Of a DNA stretch of 64,000 bases, positions 16,371-25,268 are shown piece by piece. Position 1 is the first letter of the stretch, and each line of letters opens with the position of its first letter. Source of the DNA: Enhydrobacter sp. (GTDB lineage Bacteria > Pseudomonadota > Alphaproteobacteria > Reyranellales > Reyranellaceae); NCBI GenBank assembly GCA_025808875.1, contig CP075528.1:4338473-4402472 (forward strand), written 5' to 3'. The notes under the pieces are model-generated. The model worked only from the letters and a program-made list of their open reading frames with translations, was not told the origin of the DNA and made no database searches. The position numbers and the translations under genes were made by a program.

Positions 16371-16850
16371 CGCCCCCCGCCTCTTCTGGTTCTTCGCTAC
16401 ACCGACTCAACGCGTCGCACAACGGTCACATAACACCTCAGTATGGCGGTGAATGCGTCACCCTCTTGACTCGTACCGCAAGGAGGTGCAACGCGCCGCC
16501 GATTGATCGCCGGCCACCGATCGGTCACCGCCACATCCTTCTTCCGGATGCTCGTCACCGGCGCGATGGATTGCGCAGAGATCGAAGAGTTCCGCCCCTG
16601 TGACGAAAGTCTCTACTCGCACGCAGGCCGCTGCACGAAGGGACTCGCCCCGACTTTCGTCGAAGGTGGCGATCTCATCGACGTTGCCCGAGGCGACCGG
16701 CCGGCTGCTGCCACAGCAAACCAATGTCGAGAGCCATCGTCCCTACAGATGGTGTCCCGCTCCGCGTCGGCCCGGATACATTGCGTTGCCGAGGTGACGT
16801 GGAGTCATCGCAATGGCAGTGTCGGTTCTCGACTCATCACGGGAAACATC
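16371..16850. other. 480-base divergent intergenic region
   Basis: This lies between the marR start (minus) and the CoA-transferase start (plus). It should hold both promoters. A TTGACT hexamer at about 16468 on the plus strand could serve as a -35 element. I see no convincing small gene, since the open frames here lack family features and ribosome sites. I see no second copy of the 15842 palindrome. Confidence 0.5.
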
Positions 16851-18050
16851 ATGGCCGGCGCACTCGAAGGCATTCGCATCGTCGATCTCACCAATATCAT
16901 CCTGGGTCCGTACGGGACGATGCTGCTGGCCGACCAGGGCGCGGACGTGATCAAGGTCGAGGCGCCGGAAGGCGACGCCGTCCGTCACATCGGCAAGCCC
17001 GCCCGGACCGCCGGCATGGGACCGACCTATCTCTACGTCAATCGCAACAAGCGCTCGCTCTGCCTCGACCTCAAGAACGACAAGGCACGGGCGGCCCTGT
17101 TGAAGCTGGTCGCCACGGCGGATGCTTTCGTCCATGCCCTGCGGCCGCAAGCCATCGAGGCGCTGGGCCTGGGCTACGAACAGATCCGCAAGGTCAGGCC
17201 GGACATCGTCTATGTCGGGGCCTACGGCTACTCGGCAGATGGCCCTTATGGGCGGCTTCCCGCCTACGACGACGCCATCCAGGCCCGCTTCGGCATCGCC
17301 GACCTGATGGGCCGCGCTGCCGGCGACGATGTTCCCCGGTATCCGCCGACTATCATCGCCGACAAGACGGTAGGGCTCACTTTCGCCTTTTCGACGCTGG
17401 CCGCCCTCATGCATCGCCAGCGCACGGGCGAGGGACAATTCGTCGAAGTGCCGATGTTCGAGACCATGGCGGCCTGGCTCATGGTCGAACACTTGTGGGA
17501 GCGCACCTTCGACGAACAGGGTGCGGTCGGCTACACGCGGCTGCTCGCCCGCACGCGCAAGCCGTTCCGAACCAAGGACGGCTGGATGGCGATCCTGCCC
17601 TACATCGACAAGCATTGGCGCAACTTCTTCGAGATCGTCGGCCGCCCCGAGGTCCTGAAGGACCCCAGATACTCGACGCTCAACTCCCGTTCGCTGCACA
17701 TCAACGATATGTACGCCATGGTCGAGGAACTGGCGCCGGCCAGAACGACGGCCGAATGGGTGAGCCTGCTCGATCGGGCCGAAATCCCCAACGCGCCGGT
17801 CAACCGGCCCTCCGACCTGTTCGACGATCCCCATCTGGCGTGGCGCGAACTCTTCAGGAAGTATCCGCATCCCAGCGAAGGCGACATTCTGATGGTCGAG
17901 CCGCCGATGCGCATGAGCCGCACGCCGCCGGCGATCCGGACCATGGCGCCGCTCCAGGGCGCCGATTCGCGCGCAGTCCTTGCGGAGGCGGGGTTGGACA
18001 CCGCCGAGATCGACGAGCTGAAGCGCATCGGCGCCCTTATCGAACCGTGA
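16851..18050 (+). CDS. CaiB/BaiF family CoA-transferase
   Basis: A 399-residue class III CoA-transferase, which moves CoA from a donor thioester to an acid. The start at 16851 gives MAGALEGIRIVDLTNIILGP, the standard family opening. Upstream codons in frame look non-coding. Further landmarks are LADQGADVIKVEAPEGD (about 26-42), NRNKRSLCLDLK, and VPMFETMAAWLMVEHLW. It is transcribed away from marR and would activate a carboxylate, plausibly a ring-fission product of the island. Its last 14 bases overlap the end of the convergent cyclodeaminase-like gene. Confidence 0.88.
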   Translation: MAGALEGIRIVDLTNIILGPYGTMLLADQGADVIKVEAPEGDAVRHIGKPARTAGMGPTYLYVNRNKRSLCLDLKNDKARAALLKLVATADAFVHALRPQAIEALGLGYEQIRKVRPDIVYVGAYGYSADGPYGRLPAYDDAIQARFGIADLMGRAAGDDVPRYPPTIIADKTVGLTFAFSTLAALMHRQRTGEGQFVEVPMFETMAAWLMVEHLWERTFDEQGAVGYTRLLARTRKPFRTKDGWMAILPYIDKHWRNFFEIVGRPEVLKDPRYSTLNSRSLHINDMYAMVEELAPARTTAEWVSLLDRAEIPNAPVNRPSDLFDDPHLAWRELFRKYPHPSEGDILMVEPPMRMSRTPPAIRTMAPLQGADSRAVLAEAGLDTAEIDELKRIGALIEP

Positions 18051-19014
18051 CCGCCAGTTCCGCGGCCGCGAGATCCTCGAGCGCGGCACCGACCGACTTG
18101 AACAAAGTGATCGTCGTGCCGTCGCCCGCCAGGCGACCGCTCTGTTGCCCGCGGGCGAGTTCGAACAGGTCGGCGATCACATCGTCCTCGGAGATCGTGC
18201 CGTTGGCGATTGGCTGGACGATGTCGCCCGCTTCCTTGAGGGCGCCGGCGCGGGTGTCGACGAAGACCCGCGCGCGCCACACCGCCTTGTCGTCGCTCTC
18301 GCGCATCTGCGGCGTGTAGGCGCCAACCAGGTCGAGATGCTGGCCCTCGTGCAGCCATTCGCCCTCGACCAGCGGCTCCTTGGCCAGCGTCGCGCAGGAC
18401 ACGATGTCGGCCCACGCCACGGCGTCCCGGCGCTCGGCGGCGACCCGCACCTCGATCGGACGCCCAAGCGCGGACGGAAGCGAGCCGGCGAGCTCGGCGG
18501 CGAGCCGCTCGGCCTGTTCCCGGCGCCTGCCCCAGATGGCGATCGCCTGGATCGGCCGCATCTTGGCGTGGACACGGGCGAGGTGAGGCGCGAGGGCGCC
18601 GGTGCCGATCACCAGCAGCCGGCTCGATTCCGGCCGCGACAGGTAGCGTGATGCAAGGCCCGAGGCGCAGGCGGTGCGCCGTTTGGTGAGCGTGGTGCCG
18701 TCGAGCAGAGCCAACGGCACCCCGGTCCGACCATCGAGCAGCAGATACTCGCCGTAGATCGAGGGAAGGCCACTCTTACCGTTGTCGGGGAACACCGTGA
18801 CGACCTTGACCCCGATCCGCCCGAACGGTCCTTGGGTCCAAGCCGGCATGAGCAGCAGCATGGCATCCGACGACCCCGGGCCGAGCGGCGCCTTGACCGG
18901 ATGATGGTGGCGTGTCGGCATCTCGCAGCCAGCGCGGAACTGCGCCTCGAGGCGGTCGATCAGCGCCACGTCGTCGAGGGCCGCGTCGACTTCGGCAGCC
19001 GACAGCGACCTCAA
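18037..19014 (-). CDS. Ornithine cyclodeaminase/mu-crystallin family protein
   Basis: A 325-residue NAD(P)-dependent family member. The Rossmann element LLVIGTGALAPHLARVHA (around residues 134-151) and the lysine-containing GPFGRIGVKVVTVFPDN region are visible, as is VGAYTPQMRE near 234. Relatives act as cyclodeaminases, imino-acid or ketimine reductases, or alanine dehydrogenases. The neighbouring nitrogen-heterocycle genes make an imine or amino acid reduction reasonable. It converges on the CoA-transferase gene. Its start overlaps the lapA stop, so it may be co-transcribed behind lapA. Confidence 0.85.
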   Translation of the reverse strand: MRSLSAAEVDAALDDVALIDRLEAQFRAGCEMPTRHHHPVKAPLGPGSSDAMLLLMPAWTQGPFGRIGVKVVTVFPDNGKSGLPSIYGEYLLLDGRTGVPLALLDGTTLTKRRTACASGLASRYLSRPESSRLLVIGTGALAPHLARVHAKMRPIQAIAIWGRRREQAERLAAELAGSLPSALGRPIEVRVAAERRDAVAWADIVSCATLAKEPLVEGEWLHEGQHLDLVGAYTPQMRESDDKAVWRARVFVDTRAGALKEAGDIVQPIANGTISEDDVIADLFELARGQQSGRLAGDGTTITLFKSVGAALEDLAAAELAVTVR

Positions 19015-19412
19015 GAGAACGGGCCCCGCGTTGCCGGCTGGGCCAGTTCGGGTGCCACCAGCGCGCTTTGCCGCTCCATGGCCTTCTGTTCGCGGCCCGC
19101 CGGAGCGGCCGGATGGACGGGCTGCCGCTGCGCCAGCGCCTCGCGCAGGCGGGCCACCTCACGCTCGAGACGCGCCACTTCGCGCGTCTGGTCGCGGGCC
19201 CGGCGGCGATGGCGGCGCTCTACCCACCATTCGATCGCCAGGCCCGACAACACGCCCAGCAGCAGGAGGAAGATCACCAGAAGATAGAGCGGCAGCACGA
19301 CGAGGTGAGGCAGCGGCCACAGCGCGAGCTGCACGGGCTGGCTGTTGCTGACGGCGATCAACACGCCCAGCAGGACGAAGAGCACGAAGAGGGCGCGGGA
19401 CAGGATTTTCAT
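19011..19412 (-). CDS. lapA: LapA domain-containing inner membrane protein
   Basis: A 133-residue protein of the LapA/DUF1049 family. It has two N-terminal membrane helices (about 5-24 and 40-62), separated by SNSQPVQLALWPLP, followed by a basic coiled coil (RRARDQTREVARLEREVARL). The start at 19412 (MKILSRALF) omits seven weak upstream codons. LapA-type proteins help lipopolysaccharide assembly. Its place beside ihfB and rpsA is a conserved proteobacterial arrangement and supports the call. Confidence 0.85.
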   Translation of the reverse strand: MKILSRALFVLFVLLGVLIAVSNSQPVQLALWPLPHLVVLPLYLLVIFLLLLGVLSGLAIEWWVERRHRRRARDQTREVARLEREVARLREALAQRQPVHPAAPAGREQKAMERQSALVAPELAQPATRGPFS

Positions 19413-19458
19413 GCGGCGGCCAGCATGGCACATCGCGGCCGCCCGAAGCGAGACGACG

Positions 19459-19794
19459 CTACGTCTTGTCGCCCGTCGATTCGCCGGCCGGGGCCGCGCC
19501 GGCGGCGCGCTGCGCTTCCTTGTTCAGGCGGTCGCGCAGATCCTTGCCCGTCTTGAAGTAAGGCACCCGCTTGGAGGCGACCGCGACCTGCTCGCCCGTC
19601 CGCGGATTGCGGCCAGTGCGCGGGTCGCGCTTCTTCACCGAAAACGCGCCGAATCCACGCAACTCGACTCGGTCGCCGTGCGCGAGTGCTTTGGAAATCT
19701 CGTCAAAGACCGTGGCGACGATCCGCTCCACATCCCTTTGATAGAGATGGGGATTCCGGGCCGCCAGGCGGGCGATCAGCTCCGACTTGGTCAT
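19459..19794 (-). CDS. ihfB: Integration host factor subunit beta
   Basis: A 111-residue HU/IHF-family DNA-bending protein. MTKSELIARLA opens the chain. The DNA-binding arm motif GRNPRTGEQVAVASKRVPYF is complete, including the intercalating proline of RNPRTG. A disordered tail of about 17 residues (AQRAAGAAPAGESTGDKT) exceeds the usual 94-100 residue length. The beta assignment rests on the sequence and on adjacency to rpsA and lapA. Confidence 0.92.
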   Translation of the reverse strand: MTKSELIARLAARNPHLYQRDVERIVATVFDEISKALAHGDRVELRGFGAFSVKKRDPRTGRNPRTGEQVAVASKRVPYFKTGKDLRDRLNKEAQRAAGAAPAGESTGDKT

Positions 19795-19846
19795 TGCCGC
19801 AACAATAGAGCAAAATTCACCTGCCTTCAAGCCTAAGCCCTTGAAT

Positions 19847-19879
19847 CAAAAAGAAAAGGCCGGTCCCTCGGGACCGGCC
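19847..19879 (-). terminator. Intrinsic terminator of rpsA
   Basis: Arms GGCCGGTCC (19858-19866) and GGACCGGCC (19871-19879) with a four-base loop. On the minus strand the stem is followed by TTTTCTTTTT. It lies 27 bases beyond the rpsA stop and before ihfB, so it ends the rpsA message, and ihfB needs readthrough or its own promoter. Confidence 0.9.
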
Positions 19880-19905
19880 TCGTGTTTTTGATCGCAAAAA
19901 ACGAC

Positions 19906-21636
19906 TTATTTGCCGTCTTCGTCCTTCTTCTGGGCCCGGCTGAGCGCGGCCCCCAGGATGTCGCCGAGGCTGGCGCCTGAATCGGACGACCCGAAATCGG
20001 CCATCGCCTTCTTCTCCTCGTCGAGCTCGCGTGCCTTGACCGACAGCACGACGCGGCGCGAGGCCTTGTCGATGTTGGTGATCTTGGCGTCGAGCTTGTC
20101 GCCCAGGGCGTAGCGGTCCGGGCGCTGCTCCGAGCGGTCGCGGCTGAGCTCGGACTTGCGGATGAAGCCCGGGATGCCGTCCTGCACTGTGACGTCGATG
20201 CCGTTGTCCTGGATGCCCGCCACGATGACGGTGACGACATCGCCCTTCTTGGCAACCGAGCCCACTTTCTCGAACGGGTCGTTGGCGAGCTGCTTGATGC
20301 CGAGCGAGATGCGCTCCTTGTCGATGTCGACGTCGAGCACCTTGACCTTGACCTGGTCGCCTTTCTTGTAGTCGCGGATCGCCTCGTCGCCCGCCTTGTC
20401 CCAGCTCAGGTCGCTGAGATGGACCATGCCATCGATGTCGCCGGGCAGGCCGACGAACAGGCCGAACTCGGTGATGTTGCGGACCTCGCCCTCGAGCTCG
20501 GTGCCGGCCGGGTATTTCTCGGCGAAGCTCTCCCACGGATTGGCCATGCACTGCTTGAGGCCGAGCGAGATGCGGCGCTTGGACATGTCGACGTCCAGCA
20601 CCATCACTTCGACCTCCTGCGAGGTCGACACGATCTTGCCGGGATGGACGTTCTTCTTGGTCCAGCTCATCTCCGACACGTGCACCAGGCCCTCGACGCC
20701 GGGCTCCAGCTCGACGAAGGCGCCGTAGTCGGTGATGTTGGTGACGCGGCCCTTGAGCTTCAGTCCGACCGGGTACTTGGCGCCCGCGCCGTCCCAAGGA
20801 TCGCTCATCAGCTGCTTCATGCCGAGCGAGATGCGCTGCGTCTCGGGGTTGAAGCGGATGACCTGCACCTTGACCTGCTGGCCGATGGTCAGCGCTTCCG
20901 ACGGATGGTTGATGCGCTTCCAGGCGATGTCGGTGACGTGCAGCAGGCCGTCGACGCCGCCGAGATCGACGAACGCGCCGTAGTCGGTGATGTTCTTGAC
21001 CACGCCGTCGAGCACCTGGCCTTCGCCGAGGTTGCCCATCAGGCGGGTACGGTCCTCGGCGCGCGTCTCCTCCATGACGGCGCGCCGCGACACCACGATG
21101 TTGCCGCGACGGCGATCCATCTTGAGGATGGCGAATTGCTGGGCCTGACCCATCAGCGGACCGACGTCGCGCACCGGGCGCACGTCGACCTGGCTGCCCG
21201 GCAGGAACGCGACCGCTCCCGACAGGTCGACCGTGAAGCCACCTTTCACGCGGCCGAAGATGATGCCCATGACGCGCTCACCGTCGGTGAACGCCTTCTC
21301 GAGAAGCGTCCAGGCCTCCTCGCGACGCGCCTTCTCGCGCGACAGGACGGCTTCGCCGTCCTTGTTCTCCATGCGATCGACATAGATGTCGACCGTGTCG
21401 CCTTCCTTGATTTCCGCGTCAGCGCCGCCGTTGGCGAACTCGCGCAACGGAACGCGCCCCTCCGACTTGAGGCCGACATCGACCACCACGAAATCGTTGG
21501 CGATGCGGACGACACGGCCTTTGACGACCGTGCCTTCGAAGCTCGCCGAACCGCCGAGCGATTCGTCGAGCAGTGCGGCGAATTCGGCGCTCGCGGCGTC
21601 GTTCGCGGGTTTACGCAGGGCGCTGCCCTTAGCCAT
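19906..21636 (-). CDS. rpsA: 30S ribosomal protein S1
   Basis: A 576-residue S1 with six S1/OB-type RNA-binding repeats. It includes the typical GVVKNITDYGAFVDLGGVDG, GRVTNITDYGAFVELEPGVEG and GEVRNITEFGLFVGLPGDIDG repeat starts. It binds the 5' regions of mRNAs on the small subunit. The start at 21636 has a good AGGAGAGG ribosome site. Gene order cmk-rpsA-ihfB matches the conserved arrangement, and a strong terminator follows. Confidence 0.97.
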   Translation of the reverse strand: MAKGSALRKPANDAASAEFAALLDESLGGSASFEGTVVKGRVVRIANDFVVVDVGLKSEGRVPLREFANGGADAEIKEGDTVDIYVDRMENKDGEAVLSREKARREEAWTLLEKAFTDGERVMGIIFGRVKGGFTVDLSGAVAFLPGSQVDVRPVRDVGPLMGQAQQFAILKMDRRRGNIVVSRRAVMEETRAEDRTRLMGNLGEGQVLDGVVKNITDYGAFVDLGGVDGLLHVTDIAWKRINHPSEALTIGQQVKVQVIRFNPETQRISLGMKQLMSDPWDGAGAKYPVGLKLKGRVTNITDYGAFVELEPGVEGLVHVSEMSWTKKNVHPGKIVSTSQEVEVMVLDVDMSKRRISLGLKQCMANPWESFAEKYPAGTELEGEVRNITEFGLFVGLPGDIDGMVHLSDLSWDKAGDEAIRDYKKGDQVKVKVLDVDIDKERISLGIKQLANDPFEKVGSVAKKGDVVTVIVAGIQDNGIDVTVQDGIPGFIRKSELSRDRSEQRPDRYALGDKLDAKITNIDKASRRVVLSVKARELDEEKKAMADFGSSDSGASLGDILGAALSRAQKKDEDGK

Positions 21637-21783
21637 TCAATACCTCTCCTTCGTCGATCCCGGGCGAAACGCTGCCGCCCGTCGGCCAACCGGTTGATCC
21701 GGCGGATCCACTGCCTTGAAACGCCGCGGCCGGCTTCCGACCGCAATCGCCGCTGTGTCGTTTTTCGATCCGCCGGCGGCGAC

Positions 21784-22416
21784 TTACGGCCCGGCCGATC
21801 GAAAGCCCTTGCGCGCCATGAATGCCAAGGCTGCGGCGAAGGCCGCGTCGGCATCCATGTCGCTGGTATCGAGAACGTAGGCGTCGGGTGCGGCCTTCAA
21901 AGGGGCAGCCGCCCGTTCGCTGTCGCGACGGTCCCGCTCCGCCATCTCGGCAAGAACGCGCGGTTTTATAGTGTCGCCCCCCCCTGTGCGCAACTCCTGG
22001 AAGCGCCGCTCCGCCCGTGCCTCCAGGCTGGCCGTGACGAAGAGTTTCACGGGAGCATCGGGGCAAATGACAGTGCCGATATCGCGGCCATCAAGCACGG
22101 CGCCGCTTGGCTGTCCGGCAAATTCCTTCTGGAATCTCAACAAGTTGGCACGGACGTCGAGAAGTGCCGCCACTTTCGAGCCGGCCTGCCCCGCCTCGTC
22201 GCCGCGCAGGGCGGGATCGTCGAGATCGGCCGGGACGAGCCCGGCCGCGATCTCGGCCGGTGCGCGGCCGGTGCGGGCCGCCAGCAGGCCGACGGCACGA
22301 TAGAGAAGCCCCGTGTCGAGATGGGGCAGGCGAAAATGCCGGGCGAGCCGCCGGGCGAGCGTGCCCTTGCCGCTGGCCGACGGCCCGTCGATGGCGATGA
22401 TCAGACGACCGCTCAC
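21784..22416 (-). CDS. cmk: Cytidylate kinase
   Basis: A 210-residue CMP/dCMP kinase. It starts at GTG 22416, which overlaps the aroA stop as GTGA. The P-loop is IAIDGPSASGKGT (about 5-17), and the substrate elements LDTGLLYRAVG and LDGRDIGTVICPDA are present. It phosphorylates CMP for nucleotide recycling and is translationally coupled to aroA, as in many Proteobacteria. Confidence 0.95.
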   Translation of the reverse strand: MSGRLIIAIDGPSASGKGTLARRLARHFRLPHLDTGLLYRAVGLLAARTGRAPAEIAAGLVPADLDDPALRGDEAGQAGSKVAALLDVRANLLRFQKEFAGQPSGAVLDGRDIGTVICPDAPVKLFVTASLEARAERRFQELRTGGGDTIKPRVLAEMAERDRRDSERAAAPLKAAPDAYVLDTSDMDADAAFAAALAFMARKGFRSAGP

Positions 22417-23774
22417 GCCGCCTCGATCTCGGCGCCGAGACCCGTCATGAGCGGCACGAACCCCGGGAACGACGTGTCGATCGGCGAGCCGTCGTCGACC
22501 GCCACGCCGTCGCGCGACGCCAGCCCCAACACCAGGAACGACATGGCGATGCGATGGTCGAGATGCGTCGTCACCAAGCCTCCACCGGGCGGCGAACCGC
22601 CGCAACCGTGAACGACCAGCGTGTCGGCGCCCATCTCGTGCCTGACGCCGTTGGCGTGCAGGCCCGCCGATACCGAGGCAAGCCGATCGCTTTCCTTGGC
22701 GCGCAGTTCGGCGAGGCCCAACATGCGCGTGCTGCCCTCCGCACAGGCGGCGGCGACGGCGAGGATCGGATACTCGTCGATCATCGATGGCGCGCGCTCA
22801 GGCGGCACCTCGACGCCCTTCAGTCCGCCACCTCTGACGCGGAGATCGGCCACCGGCTCACCGCCGACCTCGCGGCGATTGTCGAAGTCGATCCGCGCGC
22901 CCATCTCGAGCAACGTCGCGTACAGGCCGGCGCGCAGCGGGTTGAGCCCGACATTCTCGACCAGCACGTCGCTGCCCGGCCGGATCGCGGCGGCGACGAC
23001 GGCGAAGGCGGCCGACGAGGGATCGCCCGGCACGACGATATCGCGACCGCGCAACTCGGGCCAGCCGACCACGGTGATGCGCTTGCCGTGCGCATCCGCG
23101 GGCTCGACCCGGACCTCGGCGCCGAAATGGCGCAGCATGCGCTCGGTATGGTCGCGCGTGGCCTCGGGCTCGATCACGGTCGTCTCGCCCGCCGTGTTGA
23201 GGCCGGCCAGCAGCACGGCGCTCTTTACCTGCGCCGAAGCGACCGGCAGTCGATATTCGATCGGCACCATCTCGTCGGTGCCGGTGATGGCGAGCGGCAT
23301 GCGTCCGCCCTCGCGCGCGACGAAGCCCGCGCCCATGCGCGACAGCGGATCGATGACGCGCTGCATGGGACGGCGCCGCAGCGAGCCGTCGCCGGTCATG
23401 AAACTGACGAACGGATGGCTCGCCAGGATGCCGGACAAGAGCCGGGCCGAGGTGCCGGAATTGCCGAGATCGAGCACGTCGGCTGGCTCGCGGGCGCCGC
23501 CGACGCCGAATCCCCGGACGCGCCAATTGGCGCCGTGATGTTCGACCTGCGCGCCGAGCGCGCGTAACGCCGCGGCAGTGCGCAGCACGTCCTCGCCCTC
23601 GAGCAGGCCGGAAATCGCGGTCTCGCCCAGCGCCAGGGCGCCGAACATCAGCGCGCGATGGGAGACCGACTTATCGCCCGGCGCGCGCACGCGACCCTCG
23701 AGCCGCGGCACGGGCCGGGCAATCAGCTTCTTGGCAGCAGCAGAACCGGACAGGGCACTCTCCTGGGGCCGCAA
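22413..23774 (-). CDS. aroA: 3-phosphoshikimate 1-carboxyvinyltransferase (EPSP synthase)
   Basis: A 453-residue enzyme of the shikimate pathway joining phosphoenolpyruvate to shikimate 3-phosphate. The motifs RAPGDKSVSHRALMFGALA (about 30-48), LDLGNSGTSARLLSGIL and the C-terminal LAELRAKESDRL are clear. The LGNSGTSARL form, with alanine after the glycine-containing loop, resembles class II (glyphosate-insensitive type) enzymes. That reading is tentative. It is the first gene of aroA-cmk and diverges from the TIGR02300 gene. Confidence 0.95.
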   Translation of the reverse strand: MRPQESALSGSAAAKKLIARPVPRLEGRVRAPGDKSVSHRALMFGALALGETAISGLLEGEDVLRTAAALRALGAQVEHHGANWRVRGFGVGGAREPADVLDLGNSGTSARLLSGILASHPFVSFMTGDGSLRRRPMQRVIDPLSRMGAGFVAREGGRMPLAITGTDEMVPIEYRLPVASAQVKSAVLLAGLNTAGETTVIEPEATRDHTERMLRHFGAEVRVEPADAHGKRITVVGWPELRGRDIVVPGDPSSAAFAVVAAAIRPGSDVLVENVGLNPLRAGLYATLLEMGARIDFDNRREVGGEPVADLRVRGGGLKGVEVPPERAPSMIDEYPILAVAAACAEGSTRMLGLAELRAKESDRLASVSAGLHANGVRHEMGADTLVVHGCGGSPPGGGLVTTHLDHRIAMSFLVLGLASRDGVAVDDGSPIDTSFPGFVPLMTGLGAEIEAA

Positions 23775-23825
23775 ATCGCGGCAAAAAGGCGGCGCGGCGC
23801 CCTCCTAGCATGCCGGAATTTGGTT

Positions 23826-23854
23826 TTGACAGGGTGAAAAGCCCATGACATACG
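23826..23854 (+). promoter_or_regulatory. Possible promoter for the TIGR02300 gene
   Basis: A consensus -35 TTGACA at 23826-23831, a 17-base spacer and a weak -10 (CATACG, 23849-23854). It lies 54 bases before the GTG start at 23909. The -10 is poor, so this is only a candidate. Confidence 0.35.
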
Positions 23855-23908
23855 CCGTCCCTCGCGGCCGAACCGGCCTCGTTTCAGCGAAATTCCAGGA
23901 GAATCAGC

Positions 23909-24274
23909 GTGGTCAAGGCGTCCTGGGGCACCAAGCGCACCTGCCAGAGCTGCAGCGCGCGCTTCTACGACCTCAACAAGAGCCCGATCAAATGCCCCAA
24001 GTGCGGGCGCGAGCACGATCGCGAAGACTTCGTGAAGGTTCGGCGCGGCCGTGCCGCCGCCGCGGCCACGTCGGCCGCGGCGGCAGCCGCCGCCGCGCTG
24101 GCCGCCAAGAATGCCGCCGCCAAGAAGAAAAGCGACGAAGCGGCGCTGGCGGGAGACGAGTTGCCCGATGTGGAAGCGGACGACGATGCGTTGGAAGATA
24201 CCGACGATCTCGCCGACGAGGCTGAAGACATCGAGGTCGAAGTCGAGAACGACAAGGGCGAGGGAGACCGCTAG
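23909..24274 (+). CDS. TIGR02300 family protein (FYDLN acid domain)
   Basis: A 121-residue protein starting at GTG 23909. The N-terminal zinc-ribbon-like part has CQSC (12-15) and CPKC (29-32) pairs around the FYDLNKSPIKCP signature. An alanine-rich helix (about 50-72) and a strongly acidic tail (DVEADDDALEDTDDLADEAE) follow. This architecture is the alphaproteobacterial FYDLN-acid family of unknown function. The paired cysteines suggest metal binding. It diverges from aroA and precedes tRNA-Ala. Confidence 0.88.
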   Translation: MVKASWGTKRTCQSCSARFYDLNKSPIKCPKCGREHDREDFVKVRRGRAAAAATSAAAAAAAALAAKNAAAKKKSDEAALAGDELPDVEADDDALEDTDDLADEAEDIEVEVENDKGEGDR

Positions 24275-24330
24275 CCGGCCGGTTGCCAGCCCGGGGCGCA
24301 GGAACTATACCTCGCGCCCGCACCAGTTTC

Positions 24331-24406
<76 letters not shown>

Positions 24407-24412
24407 AACGCA

Positions 24413-24450
24413 AAGGGCTCGATCGCTTCCGGTCGAGCCCTTCTCGTTTT
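24413..24450 (+). terminator. Intrinsic terminator after tRNA-Ala
   Basis: Perfect 10-base arms AAGGGCTCGA (24413-24422) and TCGAGCCCTT (24433-24442) with a 10-base loop, followed by CTCGTTTT. It lies seven bases past the tRNA CCA end and also separates it from the convergent fixK-like gene. Confidence 0.88.
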
Positions 24451-24469
24451 CCGCCTCGGCGCGGGCACC

Positions 24470-25159
24470 CTAGGCATTCATTCCCTGAAGACGTCCCTTG
24501 TCGGCAAGAACGATCGAGCGGCTGGACGCGGCGACCTTGATCAGCCCCCGGCGCGCGAACTCCGTCAGGGTGCGCGACACGGTCTCGATGGTGAGACCCA
24601 GATGGTCGGCGATGTCGGAGCGTTGCATGGGCAGTTCGAAATGGTCGTCCTCGTGCATGCGGTCGGCCATATCGAGCAGGAAGCTCGCGATCTTCTCCTG
24701 GGCGGTCTTGCGGCCGAGCAGCAGCATGTGCTCCTGCGCCCGCTCGAGATTGCGGATCATCGACGACATCACCTGATCGCCGAACCCGGGATGGTCGTGG
24801 GTGAGGGCATCGAGCCGGCTGCGGCGGAAGGCCACCACGGTCGCGCCGTCGACGGCTTCGGCGCAGAACCGGTGCTCGGCACCCGCCTCCAGGCCGAACA
24901 GGTCGCCGGCGAGGTGGAAGGCGTCGATTTGACGACGTCCGTCGCTCAGCAGCTTGTAGGTTCGCACGGTCCCCGACACGACCTTGTAGAAGCAGTCGGC
25001 CGGGTCGCCCTCGGCGAAGAGCTCCTCGCCCTTGCCGAGAACGTGGGTCGTTCCCAGCTGGCGGTCGTCACCGCCGTTCTTGAGCGTGGTCAGGCCACGG
25101 ATCACGACGGGGGCGGGAACCTTGGCGGCGGGGCTGTGGCTGGCGATCGAAGTGCGCAT
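24470..25159 (-). CDS. fixK: Crp/Fnr family regulator, FixK type
   Basis: A 229-residue CRP-superfamily activator. The start at 25159 was chosen because GGGAG lies six bases before it. A cyclic-nucleotide-like barrel occupies about 35-140. The winged helix contains LGLTIETVSRTLTEF, with E192, S195 and R196 forming the E-xx-SR set that reads TTGA half-sites. Only isolated cysteines (C56, C99) are present, so it lacks the N-terminal Fe-S cluster of true Fnr and fits FixK, which responds through FixLJ. Several TTGA-N6-TCAA sites lie in the next 24 kb. A candidate FixJ site lies upstream at 25237. Confidence 0.85.
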   Translation of the reverse strand: MRTSIASHSPAAKVPAPVVIRGLTTLKNGGDDRQLGTTHVLGKGEELFAEGDPADCFYKVVSGTVRTYKLLSDGRRQIDAFHLAGDLFGLEAGAEHRFCAEAVDGATVVAFRRSRLDALTHDHPGFGDQVMSSMIRNLERAQEHMLLLGRKTAQEKIASFLLDMADRMHEDDHFELPMQRSDIADHLGLTIETVSRTLTEFARRGLIKVAASSRSIVLADKGRLQGMNA

Positions 25160-25236
25160 GGTCATCTCCCTCAAGAACGCGCCCTTGGTACCGGCCGGCC
25201 GGTCATCCGAACATTCGGGTATTGAACTACGGGATT

Positions 25237-25244
25237 CTACGTAG
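25237..25244. promoter_or_regulatory. Candidate FixJ-binding site before the fixK-like gene
   Basis: A perfect CTACGTAG palindrome 77 bases before the fixK-like start. It differs by one base from the GTAMGTAG core I recall for FixJ sites. A second GTAG lies nearby on the minus strand at about 25227-25230. The position suits activation by phosphorylated FixJ, but a single short match is weak evidence. Confidence 0.35.
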
Positions 25245-25268
25245 GCGCCGATGCCGCGGCAGCGGCCA

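Noticed and set aside
16458..16724. 88-codon frame in the marR-CoA-transferase gap
   Set aside because: No ribosome site, unusual composition, and it would occupy the divergent promoter region.
23965..24255. Ser/Ala-rich minus-strand frame inside the TIGR02300 gene
   Set aside because: Produced by the Ala-rich and Asp/Glu-rich codons of the real gene read backwards.
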